Part shown: one piece after another, positions 46,352-55,041 of the stretch
Layout: every line of letters begins with the position of its first letter
Position numbering within the stretch: position 1 is the stretch's first letter
Origin: Micavibrio sp. TMED2
GTDB taxonomy: Bacteria > Pseudomonadota > Alphaproteobacteria > TMED2
Assembly: GCA_002168225.1 (NCBI GenBank)
Contig: NHBH01000005.1
Coordinates: forward strand, 1 to 64,000
Length of the DNA: 64,000 bases
Direction of reading: 5' to 3'
The notes under the pieces: generated by a model
The model's database searches: none
The model's input: only the letters and a program-made list of their open reading frames with translations
What the model was told of the DNA's origin: nothing
Translations under genes and position numbers: made by a program

Positions 46352-47203
46352 ATGTCGCAGTTACAGACCAAAACCGGGCCCGCCAGCCAGCACCCAAAGA
46401 AACAGAAAAAAGCCGAGAAGCCAGCCGAGTATGTCGAGGGGCTGGCCAAAGGGCTGGCGATCATCGAATGCTTTGATGCCGGGCATCGCGAGATGACCCT
46501 GAGCGAAGTCGCCCGCCGGGTGAATATCTCACCGGCGGCAGCACGGCGTTCGCTGCTGACCCTCATGTCGCTCGGCTATGTCGGCCAGAGCGACAAGCGG
46601 TTCCACCTGCGGCCCAAGGTCATGGCACTCGGCACCGCCTATTACGTATCCGCACAGATCGAGGAGTTGCTGCAGCCGGATCTGCGCCGGGTCGTGGAAC
46701 TGTTCGGTGATGCCTGCTCTGTCGGCACCCGTGACAACCAGCATGTAATCTATATCGCCCATGTCTCGGTTCAGCGCGCCCGACGCGCCTCGGCCATGGT
46801 CGGTGCCCGCTACCCTGCCTATGCCACCTCGCTCGGCCGGGTTCTGCTCTCCGGCCTCAGTGATGCGGCGCTGGACGATTATCTGGCAGAGGCCGACCTT
46901 CAGCCACTGACCGGCAAGACCGTGACCGACCGTGAGCAACTGCGCGAGATCGTGATCGAGACCAGAAAGAACGGCTATGCCACGGCGGTGGATCAGCTCG
47001 ATTACGGTGTAACGGCACTGGCCGTACCCATTCGCGGACAGGGCAACGAGATCATCGCGGCCCTCAATACATCCGGCTATACCGGCATGGTCAGCCCGGA
47101 ACAGCTGGTCTCCGAACGGCTGGTGGAAATGCAGCGCACGGCATCGGCGATTACCGCTGCTATTGCTCGCTATCCGGCACTGGCTGCATCAATACGCTTT
47201 TAG
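46352..47203 (+). CDS. IclR-family transcriptional regulator
   Basis: 283 residues. The N-terminal winged HTH is AKGLAIIECFDAGHREMTLSEVARRVNISPAAARRSLLTLMSLGYV (about 33-78) and the ligand-binding domain includes RRASAMVGARYPAYATSLGRVLLSGL and YATAVDQLDYGVTALAVPIRG. IclR proteins sense carboxylic metabolites. Its 3' end overlaps that of tctA by 44 bp in convergent orientation. It is predicted to bind the two TTCGATATACGAA sites flanking this cluster. Confidence 0.9.
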   Translation: MSQLQTKTGPASQHPKKQKKAEKPAEYVEGLAKGLAIIECFDAGHREMTLSEVARRVNISPAAARRSLLTLMSLGYVGQSDKRFHLRPKVMALGTAYYVSAQIEELLQPDLRRVVELFGDACSVGTRDNQHVIYIAHVSVQRARRASAMVGARYPAYATSLGRVLLSGLSDAALDDYLAEADLQPLTGKTVTDREQLREIVIETRKNGYATAVDQLDYGVTALAVPIRGQGNEIIAALNTSGYTGMVSPEQLVSERLVEMQRTASAITAAIARYPALAASIRF

Positions 47204-48734
47204 ACCCGGCATCGCCGTCTCGTCCGGCCCGACGCTCGGCGAGCATCTTCATCACCGCACGACCTATTGGCAGCAGTACCACCAGTGCAGTCATGATCAG
47301 CAGCACCAGCGCAATCGGCCGGTCGAGAAAGACCGTCGCATCGCCGCGGGCAATGGTCATGGTCCGGCGCAGGTTATCCTCGACCAGCGGGCCGAGGACA
47401 AAGCCGAGCAGCACCGGCGCGGGGCTGAAGCCGCTCTTCACCAGAAAATAGCCGAGCACACCGAAGAACAGGGTGACGTAGATATCGAACGGGTTATTGG
47501 CGACGCTGTATGAGCCCATGCAGATGAAGAACACAATGATCGGCAACAGGATCGAGGCAGGCACCGACAGCAGCCGCACAAACACGCCGATCATCGGCAG
47601 GTTGAGCATCAGCAGCATGACATTGCCGAGCCAGAAGCTGATGACCAGCCCCCAGAACACTTCCGGCTCGGTCGGGATGAAGCGTGGGCCGGGGACGATG
47701 CCATGCATCATCATGGCACCGAGCAACACCGCCATGACCACATCGCCGGGAATACCCAGCCCGAGGGTCGGAATGAAGGCGGTCTGAACCGCCGCATTGT
47801 TTGCCGCCTCGGGTGCCGCAACGCCAGCCGGTTCGCCAGTACCGAACTTATCGCCCGCCTTGTTGGTCTGTTTCTCGAAGGAATAGGCCATCAGGGACGC
47901 AACCGTCGGCCCGGCACCTGGCAGGGCACCGATGACCGCCCCGACCGAGGCACCGCGCAGGATCGGCGCCACCAGTTTGCGCAGAATGCTGCGCTCGGGG
48001 ATCAGATCGGCGAGACGCACCCGCTCGACTTTCGCTGGCGAGGCATCGGACTTGCGCGCTGCCTCCATCTTCATCAGCACTTCGGCAACCCCGAACAGCC
48101 CCATGGCCACGGGGATCAGGCTCAGCCCGTCACTCAGTTCGAGAAAGCCGAGGGTGAAGCGGGCAGTGCCACTGTTGCTGTCGAGGCCGACCACACCGAG
48201 CAGCAGCCCGAACAGCACCATGATCAGCGATTTGACCGGCGCACCACCGCTGAGCGTGGCGGCCGAGACCAGCCCCAGCAGCATGATGGCGAAGTATTCG
48301 GTCGAGTGAAATTTGAGCGCGATGGCCGCAATGAACGGCGCAAAGAACATCAGCAGCAGGATCGAGATGCTGGAACCGCAGAAGGATGCAAACGCATTGA
48401 TGAACAGCGCCAGCCCGGCACGGCCCTTCTGCGCCATCGGGTAACCATCAAGCGCGGTGATCGCGGTCGAGGGCGTTCCCGGCAGGTTCAGCAGGATCGA
48501 GGCAATCGACCCGCCATATTGCGCACCATAGAAAATGCCCGCAAGCATGATCAGGGCGACGGTCGGCTCCATCCCGAAGGTCAGGGGCAGACAGACCGAA
48601 ATCGCCGCCAGCGGGCCGATACCCGGCAGGGCACCGATCAGGGTGCCAAGGGTGACACCGATAAAACAGAACAGCAGGGCATCCGCCTGAAAGGCAACCT
48701 GGGCACCGAGTGCGAGATTGGACAGCAATTCCAT
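47160..48734 (-). CDS. tctA: Tripartite tricarboxylate transporter large subunit
   Basis: 524 residues with about ten hydrophobic helices, the full length for TctA. The start MELLSNLALGAQVAFQADALLF and the conserved VTLGTLIGALPGIGPLAAISVCLPLTFGMEPTVALIMLAGIFYGAQYGGSIASILLNLPGTP block (quoted in parts) plus AALPGAGPTVAS are diagnostic. It forms the membrane channel, fed by TctC, for citrate-type acids. ATG 48734 is preferred to the frame start at 48752. Confidence 0.93.
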   Translation of the reverse strand: MELLSNLALGAQVAFQADALLFCFIGVTLGTLIGALPGIGPLAAISVCLPLTFGMEPTVALIMLAGIFYGAQYGGSIASILLNLPGTPSTAITALDGYPMAQKGRAGLALFINAFASFCGSSISILLLMFFAPFIAAIALKFHSTEYFAIMLLGLVSAATLSGGAPVKSLIMVLFGLLLGVVGLDSNSGTARFTLGFLELSDGLSLIPVAMGLFGVAEVLMKMEAARKSDASPAKVERVRLADLIPERSILRKLVAPILRGASVGAVIGALPGAGPTVASLMAYSFEKQTNKAGDKFGTGEPAGVAAPEAANNAAVQTAFIPTLGLGIPGDVVMAVLLGAMMMHGIVPGPRFIPTEPEVFWGLVISFWLGNVMLLMLNLPMIGVFVRLLSVPASILLPIIVFFICMGSYSVANNPFDIYVTLFFGVLGYFLVKSGFSPAPVLLGFVLGPLVEDNLRRTMTIARGDATVFLDRPIALVLLIMTALVVLLPIGRAVMKMLAERRAGRDGDAGSKSVLMQPVPDSEQ

Positions 48735-48735
48735 G

Positions 48736-49194
48736 TCAGAGCAATCCTGCAATCAGGGAAACCGGGATGCCCAGTATCTGTCCGAAAATGAGATAGCCGC
48801 CGATCGAGAGGCCAACCGCCGTCGCAACCTCCCGCAGCGGGTTGAACCGTCCCTGTCCGAGCGCGACACAGCACACCATGGCAAGAGCTGCAGCAAGGAT
48901 ACCGGCGAGTTCGATCAGCAGGGCAAAACCGGTAATGCCGATTGCGGTCCATAGCAGACAGCGCAATTCGAGGACGATATCATCGCCCGGCACCGTCAAT
49001 GCCTTGAGCGCTGCCATCGCTGACAGCACGGCAAGGGCGATGCCGAGCCATGTGGGGAAGAAACCCGGACCGATGCGTCGCAGGGAGCCGAGACCATAAC
49101 CCTCGCCGACCACCGCGATCACGATCCCGGCAATCATCAGGGCACCGGCTATCACGGCCTCTGCACGCCCATTCACACGAATGGTCCAGAACAT
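48736..49194 (-). CDS. tctB: Tripartite tricarboxylate transporter small subunit
   Basis: 152 residues with four hydrophobic segments (AVIAGALMIAGIVIAVV, WLGIALAVLSAMAALKAL, GITGFALLIELAGILAAALAM, GLSIGGYLIFGQIL), typical of TctB. It starts 60 bp after the TctC gene and is followed at once by TctA (1-bp gap). It forms the small membrane subunit. Confidence 0.9.
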   Translation of the reverse strand: MFWTIRVNGRAEAVIAGALMIAGIVIAVVGEGYGLGSLRRIGPGFFPTWLGIALAVLSAMAALKALTVPGDDIVLELRCLLWTAIGITGFALLIELAGILAAALAMVCCVALGQGRFNPLREVATAVGLSIGGYLIFGQILGIPVSLIAGLL

Positions 49195-49254
49195 TTCTTC
49201 CCCTTGGTTTCAGCAGCCTGTGTTTTCAGGCTTTTGTCATTTGGCTGATTATGA

Positions 49255-50226
49255 TCAGTCGACCTGGGCTTTCGCCGCATTGGCGATATCGCCCCACTTC
49301 TTGATCTCCGCAGAGATGAAGCCAGGCAGCTCATCAAACTTCAGCTTGCCTGGACGAATACCATTTTTCTCGAAATGCGCCACAACGGCGTCATCCGCGA
49401 GACCTGTCTGAACCGCACCATAGAGCTTCTCCAGCACCGGCTTCGGGGTACCGGCAGGGGCCGCAAGCAACCACCAGGCAACCAGATTGAAGTCAGGATA
49501 GGTATCGGCAATCGCCGGAACGGTCGGTGCCACCGGGCTGCCATCTGCACCGCTGACGCCAATCGCCCGCAGGGTGCCTGCGTCGATATTCGGCAGGGCC
49601 GCAACCGGGTGATAGAACATGAAGTCGACTTCGCCGGACATGACAGCGGTCAGGCCCTCGGCTCCGGAATTGAACGGAATGTGCAGCATCTGGCCACCGC
49701 TCTCGATACCGAGCAGCTCACCGGCCAGATGACCGGAAGTACCGTTACCGGCAGAGGCGAAGGTAAGGCCGTCACCAGACTTGGAGGCCGCAATCAGATC
49801 ATCGAGGCTGTTGTACGGGGAATCGCTGTCGACGACGAGCAGGGTCGGGGTATAGCCAACCAGCGCGATCGGCTCGAGATCGGCCTGCGGATCATAGGGC
49901 AGGTTGTCATAGAGCGAGACGTTGATCGCCAGCGTACCGACAGTACCCATGGAAATCTTGTAGCCATCGGCATCGGCCTTCACGACCTCGACGGTACCGA
50001 TGCTGCCACCGGCGCCGGGACGGTTTTCCATGACGAATGGCTGACCCAGATCCTGTGACATGGCATCGCCCAGTATGCGGGAAACCAGATCGGTCGAGGT
50101 ACCAGCACCGAACGGCACCACCATGGTAACCGGGCTGCTCGGATAATCCGCCGCCTGTGCGGTTCCGAAGGCCAGAGCCACCGGCAGTGCAACCGGCAGC
50201 GCAAGAAATTTGAAGAATTGTCGCAT
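49255..50226 (-). CDS. tctC: Tripartite tricarboxylate transporter periplasmic binding protein
   Basis: 323 residues with a signal peptide (MRQFFKFLALPVALPVALAFGTAQA, cleavage after AQA). The mature start YPSSPVTMVVPFGAGTSTDLVSRIL is the TctC signature, followed by VMENRPGAGGSIG and PYDPQADLEPIALVGYTPTLLVV. It binds carboxylic acids in the periplasm and delivers them to TctBA. GGGAGG precedes the ATG by about 9 nt. The IclR-like palindrome lies 34 bp upstream. Confidence 0.93.
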   Translation of the reverse strand: MRQFFKFLALPVALPVALAFGTAQAADYPSSPVTMVVPFGAGTSTDLVSRILGDAMSQDLGQPFVMENRPGAGGSIGTVEVVKADADGYKISMGTVGTLAINVSLYDNLPYDPQADLEPIALVGYTPTLLVVDSDSPYNSLDDLIAASKSGDGLTFASAGNGTSGHLAGELLGIESGGQMLHIPFNSGAEGLTAVMSGEVDFMFYHPVAALPNIDAGTLRAIGVSGADGSPVAPTVPAIADTYPDFNLVAWWLLAAPAGTPKPVLEKLYGAVQTGLADDAVVAHFEKNGIRPGKLKFDELPGFISAEIKKWGDIANAAKAQVD

Positions 50227-50260
50227 AGTTGAAGTCCTCCCTAATGCATTCTCTGATATT

Positions 50261-50273
50261 TTCGTATATCGAA
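50261..50273. promoter_or_regulatory. Palindromic operator, probable IclR site (copy 2)
   Basis: TTCGTATATCGAA, reverse complement of the site at 44243-44255; flanking TTTT...AAAA extends the symmetry. It lies just upstream of tctC, placed to block or activate the tctCBA promoter. Confidence 0.6.
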
Positions 50274-50384
50274 AATTTTTTCGTTATTTGAAGATTAAAG
50301 AACCATACCAACATCGTCAAGCCGAATGGGGCTTGCACCATGATGTTTCACGCTATGGTTGAAAGGCCGGAAACCGTTTGCGGA

Positions 50385-51731
50385 TCAACTGCCCGCGATG
50401 GTCATGCCCTCGATCCGCAGGGTCGGGGCGTCGACGCCGTATTTGCGCTCGAGATCATCGGCCACGGTCATGGACATGAACATATCGAGCAGATTGCCGG
50501 CGATGGTGATCTCACCGACCGGATAGGCGATCTCGCCATTCTCGATCCAGAACCCGCCAGCCCCGCGCGAGTAATCACCGGTAACCATATTAACCCCCTG
50601 CCCCATCAACTCGGTGACATAGAGGCCGGTACCGGTTTCGCGGATCAGCTCTTCTGGCGAGATACGCCCGGCGGCAAGCACCAGATTGCTCGGTGACGGG
50701 CTCGGATTGCCGGATGATCCGCGTGACGCATGGGCTGTGCTCTCCAGCCCCAGTTGCCGGGCAGAACGCAGGTCGAGGAACCATGTAGTCAGGGTGCCGT
50801 TCTCGATGATGTTCCGGCGCATCGGGGCCAGTCCCTCACCGTCGAACGGGCGCGAGCGCAGCCCGCGTTTGACGAAGGGATCATCCACCACCAGCGTACC
50901 GATCGGCAGGATCTGTTCACCCAGCTTGTCCTTCAGGAAGCTGACGCCACGGGCGATGGACGGGCCGTTGATCGCGCCGCTCAGATGGCCGAGGATCGTG
51001 CGCGATACCCGCGGGTCAAAGACCACGGGATATTTGCCGGTCGGCACCTTGCGCGGGTTGAGCCGCTTGATCACCCGCTCACCGGCGGTCTTGCCGATCT
51101 GGGCTGCCGGTGGCAGGTCGCTGCGATAAACCTTGGAGGCATAGTCGTAATCGCGCTCCATCTTGGTACCCTCACCGGCCAGAACCGAGACGGATACCGT
51201 GTGCCGGGTCACGGCATAGCTGGCGAGGAAACCGTTCGAGGTGGCAAGGGTCACGCGGGTCTTGCCATAACCGGCATCCGCGCCCTCGGAATTGGTGACA
51301 CCGGGTACCGCACGGGCCGCCGCCTCGGTCTCGTTCGCAACCTCGATCAGGCTTTCGGTGCTCGGCTCGGTGTTGTCGAGGCTGTCCACATTGACCAGCT
51401 CTGTTGCCAGCTGTCCCTTGTCCGCGATCCCGGCATAGGGGTCTTCGGGTACTGCGCGGGCCATGGCGACGGCCTGCTCAACCAGTGTCTGGATGCTCTC
51501 GGGCTTGCGGTCACCGGTGGAGACATTGGCCACCTTCGTGCCGACGAATACCCGCAGGCCGATTTCCTGACTTTCCGAGCGCTCGATGGTTTCCGGCTTG
51601 CCCAGACGCTGACCCACATTGATCGAGGTCTGGTCGAACATGACCGCATCGGCGGCATCCGCGCCATAGGATTTGGCACGCTTGATAAGGTCACCCAGAA
51701 AAGTCGTGTCGCGGTCGCGATCATAAGCCAT
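50385..51731 (-). CDS. pmbA: TldE/PmbA family protein
   Basis: 448 residues. The N-domain (AKSYGADAADAVMFDQTSINVGQRLGKPETIERSE) and the C-domain (SRTILGHLSGAINGPSIARGVSFLKDKLGEQILP, SSGNPSPSPSNLVLAAG, MGQGVNMVTGDYSRGAGGFWIENGEIAYPV) are typical of PmbA/TldE. It partners TldD in a heterodimeric zinc protease that trims peptides such as microcins; the catalytic HExxxH lies in TldD, not here. TldD is not in the window. Confidence 0.9.
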   Translation of the reverse strand: MAYDRDRDTTFLGDLIKRAKSYGADAADAVMFDQTSINVGQRLGKPETIERSESQEIGLRVFVGTKVANVSTGDRKPESIQTLVEQAVAMARAVPEDPYAGIADKGQLATELVNVDSLDNTEPSTESLIEVANETEAAARAVPGVTNSEGADAGYGKTRVTLATSNGFLASYAVTRHTVSVSVLAGEGTKMERDYDYASKVYRSDLPPAAQIGKTAGERVIKRLNPRKVPTGKYPVVFDPRVSRTILGHLSGAINGPSIARGVSFLKDKLGEQILPIGTLVVDDPFVKRGLRSRPFDGEGLAPMRRNIIENGTLTTWFLDLRSARQLGLESTAHASRGSSGNPSPSPSNLVLAAGRISPEELIRETGTGLYVTELMGQGVNMVTGDYSRGAGGFWIENGEIAYPVGEITIAGNLLDMFMSMTVADDLERKYGVDAPTLRIEGMTIAGS

Positions 51732-51870
51732 ATCGAGAAAGTCCGTTTTGTCAGCCGGCAGGTAAAGAAATCGAGCCGTATCGATCAGCCCGAGGCAGAA
51801 CGCCTATACAATATCCGTCCAATGGTATGTAACAGGGTGCACGGGCAAAACAAGCAGCCGTCTTCCATCA

Positions 51871-52698
51871 ATGAGCATTTTCACCACAGAAAATACCTAT
51901 CGCCTCACCCGGCTGGCAGCACGCCGGGCGCTAACCTATCCCTATGACTGCGCCTACAGGCCAATGATCGTCACCGGCGGCGGCTTTCTGCAGCCAAGGG
52001 TCCGGGCATGGACCGCGGAAGATGATACGGCAGCCCTGCTGCGCGGACGCGCGCCAACGCTGGCGGTCGGCTCGAACCGGGCGGCCCGGCAACTGGCGCG
52101 CAAATATGCCGATTGGCGCGAACCGCTCGCCATCCCGGTCTGGCCGGTCTGGGTCAACGGCATCGATGTGCATTTCGCGGCCTCGATCGGCCATTACGGT
52201 GCAATACCAGCAACCCCGGTGCGGGCACCCGGCACCATCTGCGCCATGATGCTGGTTTGGCTGACCCCGTCGGAATTTGTGCGCATGGACGAGACCGAGG
52301 GCCTCGGCATTGCCTATGACCGCTTCGATGTACCGGTTGAGGCTGACAGCGGCGTGCCCGGCGACGTCAGCAGCGTGGTACTCTATCGCCACCGCGCAGG
52401 CACCATCGCCACTTTCGGACACCGTTCGATCGGTATGGCGGAACTGCCGGTGCATGACCGGCGGCAGGCGCGGATGAGCCAACCGGCAATGCAGCGCTTC
52501 CTGTGCCGTCGCCTCGCGCCCGGTATCGGCCTGAACCAGTTCATTGCCGGCAATATTGCCGATCCGCTGTTGCGTCAGCGCCGGGTTGACCGGCTCGCCC
52601 GGCACGCCATTGCTCCATGGCAACCCGCAGAGACTGACCGGCAGGGCACAGTGTCCGGCAAAACACCACCGATCACGCTGCAAACCTTGCTGCTGTGA
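51871..52698 (+). CDS. Conserved hypothetical protein, possible GGCT-like fold
   Basis: 275 residues. The segment RAPTLAVGSNRAARQLARKYADW (about 48-72) resembles the substrate-binding strand of gamma-glutamylcyclotransferase-like proteins (GSN motif), and MMLVWLTPSEFVRMDETEGLGIAYDRF may be the glutamate-containing helix. I cannot name a family with certainty. Similar proteins in other bacteria are uncharacterised. No signal peptide. The chain converges with nothing; VOC gene follows by 25 bp. Confidence 0.5.
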   Translation: MSIFTTENTYRLTRLAARRALTYPYDCAYRPMIVTGGGFLQPRVRAWTAEDDTAALLRGRAPTLAVGSNRAARQLARKYADWREPLAIPVWPVWVNGIDVHFAASIGHYGAIPATPVRAPGTICAMMLVWLTPSEFVRMDETEGLGIAYDRFDVPVEADSGVPGDVSSVVLYRHRAGTIATFGHRSIGMAELPVHDRRQARMSQPAMQRFLCRRLAPGIGLNQFIAGNIADPLLRQRRVDRLARHAIAPWQPAETDRQGTVSGKTPPITLQTLLL

Positions 52699-52723
52699 CG
52701 CATTCTGCTTAAGTATCGCGGTC

Positions 52724-53167
52724 ATGACCATGCCGATCAAAACCAACCAGTTCATCTGGAACGAACTGGCCACCAGCCGCCCCGATGTCTGCCGTGAATT
52801 TTACGGCAGGGTTTTTGGCTGGAAGAGCCAGCAGGTTGATCTCGGTGATTTCGGCACCTATTCGGTCTGGCTCCATGAGGGTCAGGGCATCGGCGGCATG
52901 CTGCACATGGATGATGCCGATGGCGAGGAAGCGATCGCCTTCTGGACCTCCTATATCGCGGTCGAGGATGTGGACGCGACGGCGAAACAGGTGATTGATG
53001 CCGGTGGCGCGATCCGTCTGCCGCCGACCAATATCCCGGAACTGGGCCGTATCTCGATCATCTCCGACCCCACGGGGGCCGTGGTAGCGCTGATCCGCCC
53101 GGATGAAGGCCAGCCGGAAGAAGTGGATGACGAAGCTGGAGATAACGAAGCAGGGAACGGCGCATAA
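52724..53167 (+). CDS. VOC-family (glyoxalase-like) protein
   Basis: 147 residues from ATG 52724 (MTMPIKTNQFIWNELATSRPDVCREFYGRVFGWK). Two beta-alpha-beta-beta-beta modules are visible: the first as above, the second from AFWTSYIAVEDVDATAKQVIDAGGAIRLPPTNIPELGRISIISDPTGAVVALIRP. VOC proteins bind a metal and act on thioethers, dioxygen or antibiotics; the substrate is unknown. The last 20 residues are acidic and disordered. Confidence 0.85.
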   Translation: MTMPIKTNQFIWNELATSRPDVCREFYGRVFGWKSQQVDLGDFGTYSVWLHEGQGIGGMLHMDDADGEEAIAFWTSYIAVEDVDATAKQVIDAGGAIRLPPTNIPELGRISIISDPTGAVVALIRPDEGQPEEVDDEAGDNEAGNGA

Positions 53168-53170
53168 GCG

Positions 53171-54154
53171 CTAGATCGGCGGGCTCATCGCCATGCCAAA
53201 ACCGGCCAGCGCCAACCAGCCGACCCAACGGTTTGACCGGAAAATCGCCAGCCCGCTCGCCGGATCATCCTGTCGCCAGGCCTGCAACTGCCAGAAGAAG
53301 TGCATGGCCACCGGTATCAGCCACAGCGCCGACAGCCAGTGATCACCGCTGACCCCGATGGTGGCGATCACCCAGCAAACCCAGGCAATGATGTAAAACC
53401 CCGCAATCCACGGCGCGCTGTTTTCACCCAGACGCAAGGCCAGTGACTTGACCCCGGCCTCGACATCATCCTGCTTGTCCTGATGGGCATAGATGGTGTC
53501 ATAGCCGAGCGTCCAGAAGATGCCACCGAGATAGAGCACCAGCGGCGGCCATGACAGGGTGCCGGTCATGGCGACCCAGCCGACCAGCGCCCCCCAGTTG
53601 AAGGTCAGACCGAGAGAGAATTGCGGCCAGTAGGTGATCCGCTTCATCAGGGGATAGGTCACCACCAACAACAGGGATGACGCGCCGATGGTGATGGTCT
53701 GGGCATTGAACTGCACCAGCACAAGGAGGCCGATCAGGCATTGCACGGCAAAGAACATGATTGCCTGAGCCAGCGTCACCTCACCCGATGGCAGGGGGCG
53801 GCTGCGGGTGCGCTCAACCCGGGCATCGATATTGCGGTCGAGAATGTCATTGATGGTGCAACCGGCCCCGCGCATGACCACGGCACCGATGGCGAACAGC
53901 AGTGCATACCAGAGCTGGACCGTCTGAGGCACCGGGCTGGCCAACACCAGTGACCACCAGCAGGGAAACAGCAGCAGCCAGGTACCGATCGGCCGGTCGA
54001 GCCGCGCCAGCCGGATATAGGGCCCGGCGGCGGCAGGCAGCAGCCGCTCGATCAGGCTCCGCCGGGTAATATCCGTATGACCCGCTCCCGTTGCAGGCGC
54101 TTTTTCAGCGTTCGTGACGTCAGCGGCTGGGGCGTCTTGGTGCTCTGGGGTCAT
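53171..54154 (-). CDS. ubiA: 4-hydroxybenzoate polyprenyltransferase
   Basis: 327 residues, about eight membrane helices. Two Asp-rich motifs are intact: NDILDRNIDARVERTRSRPLPSG (about 102-124) and YDTIYAHQDKQDD (about 219-231). It attaches the polyprenyl tail to 4-hydroxybenzoate in ubiquinone synthesis, in the inner membrane. Start at 54154 is tentative, since the N-terminal 30 residues are hydrophilic. It is divergent from rsmE, with overlapping upstream regions. Confidence 0.94.
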   Translation of the reverse strand: MTPEHQDAPAADVTNAEKAPATGAGHTDITRRSLIERLLPAAAGPYIRLARLDRPIGTWLLLFPCWWSLVLASPVPQTVQLWYALLFAIGAVVMRGAGCTINDILDRNIDARVERTRSRPLPSGEVTLAQAIMFFAVQCLIGLLVLVQFNAQTITIGASSLLLVVTYPLMKRITYWPQFSLGLTFNWGALVGWVAMTGTLSWPPLVLYLGGIFWTLGYDTIYAHQDKQDDVEAGVKSLALRLGENSAPWIAGFYIIAWVCWVIATIGVSGDHWLSALWLIPVAMHFFWQLQAWRQDDPASGLAIFRSNRWVGWLALAGFGMAMSPPI

Positions 54155-54241
54155 AGTGCGCGATGGATCATGGACAGTGCAGTGCTCCGGGAGTATCTAG
54201 CAAGGCAACAGCCTGATGCCAAATATCGTGATGATTTCCCG

Positions 54242-55000
54242 ATGGATATGTCCACAAGCCCAAACCGCACCAGCACCGATCTGGCCACCAGACTTCATGT
54301 GGAAGAGGATCTGCGGCAGGGCGAACCCGTAATCCTGTCATCGGACCGCGCCCATTTCCTCGGTCGCGTCCTGCGCCTCGCTCCTGGGGCCGAACTGGCC
54401 CTGTTCAACGGGCGGGACGGGGAATGGCGGGCGGAGATCACGGCCATTTCCAAGCGCGATGCCACGGTTACCCCAACAGTGCAGGAACGCCCGCAACCCG
54501 TACTGTCATCAACGCTCACCCTGATTATTCCACCAATCAAGAAGAACCGCGCCGACTGGCTGATCGAGAAGGCAACCGAGCTTGGGGTTACCACGATTCA
54601 ACCGGTTCTGAGCGAACACACATCGGTCCGGGACGTGAAATTGGATCGCTGGCGGAAAATCACTGTTGAGGCAGCCGAACAATGCGAGCGCCTCGACCTG
54701 CCCGAGATCCTGCCACTGACCCCGCTGGCAACCGTCCTGCAGGGCTGGGACAGCGCGGATCGCCTGCTGATCGCGGCTGAACGTGACACCACCATTCCGT
54801 TGCGGCAGGACACGCTGCCCGCTGGCAATCTCGCAATCTTGATCGGTCCGGAAGGCGGGTTCAGCAGTACGGAACTTGACCTCTTCACCGAATTGCCATT
54901 TGCTGACCGCATCAGTCTCGGACCACGGATATTACGGGCCGAAACGGCTGCCCTGTCCGCACTTGCGATTGTCCAGAACCTCCGGCAGTCAGAAACCTGA
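54242..55000 (+). CDS. rsmE: 16S rRNA (uracil1498-N3)-methyltransferase
   Basis: 252 residues from ATG 54242 (ATG 54248 is an alternative). It has the PUA-like N-domain (VILSSDRAHFLGRVLRLAPGAELALFNG) and the SPOUT methyltransferase knot: IGPEGGFSSTELDL and LGPRILRAETAALSAL. It methylates U1498 of 16S rRNA. It is followed at 41 bp by gshA in the same direction. The frame extends upstream to 54077 inside ubiA, but without conserved sequence. Confidence 0.93.
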   Translation: MDMSTSPNRTSTDLATRLHVEEDLRQGEPVILSSDRAHFLGRVLRLAPGAELALFNGRDGEWRAEITAISKRDATVTPTVQERPQPVLSSTLTLIIPPIKKNRADWLIEKATELGVTTIQPVLSEHTSVRDVKLDRWRKITVEAAEQCERLDLPEILPLTPLATVLQGWDSADRLLIAAERDTTIPLRQDTLPAGNLAILIGPEGGFSSTELDLFTELPFADRISLGPRILRAETAALSALAIVQNLRQSET

Positions 55001-55041
55001 CCCGCGACGCAACCTGTCATACAAACATAGGCGAAACAGCC

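Noticed and set aside
47703..48791. Long plus-strand frame opposite tctA
   Set aside because: Composition Arg/Gln/His-rich, antisense of a clear membrane protein.
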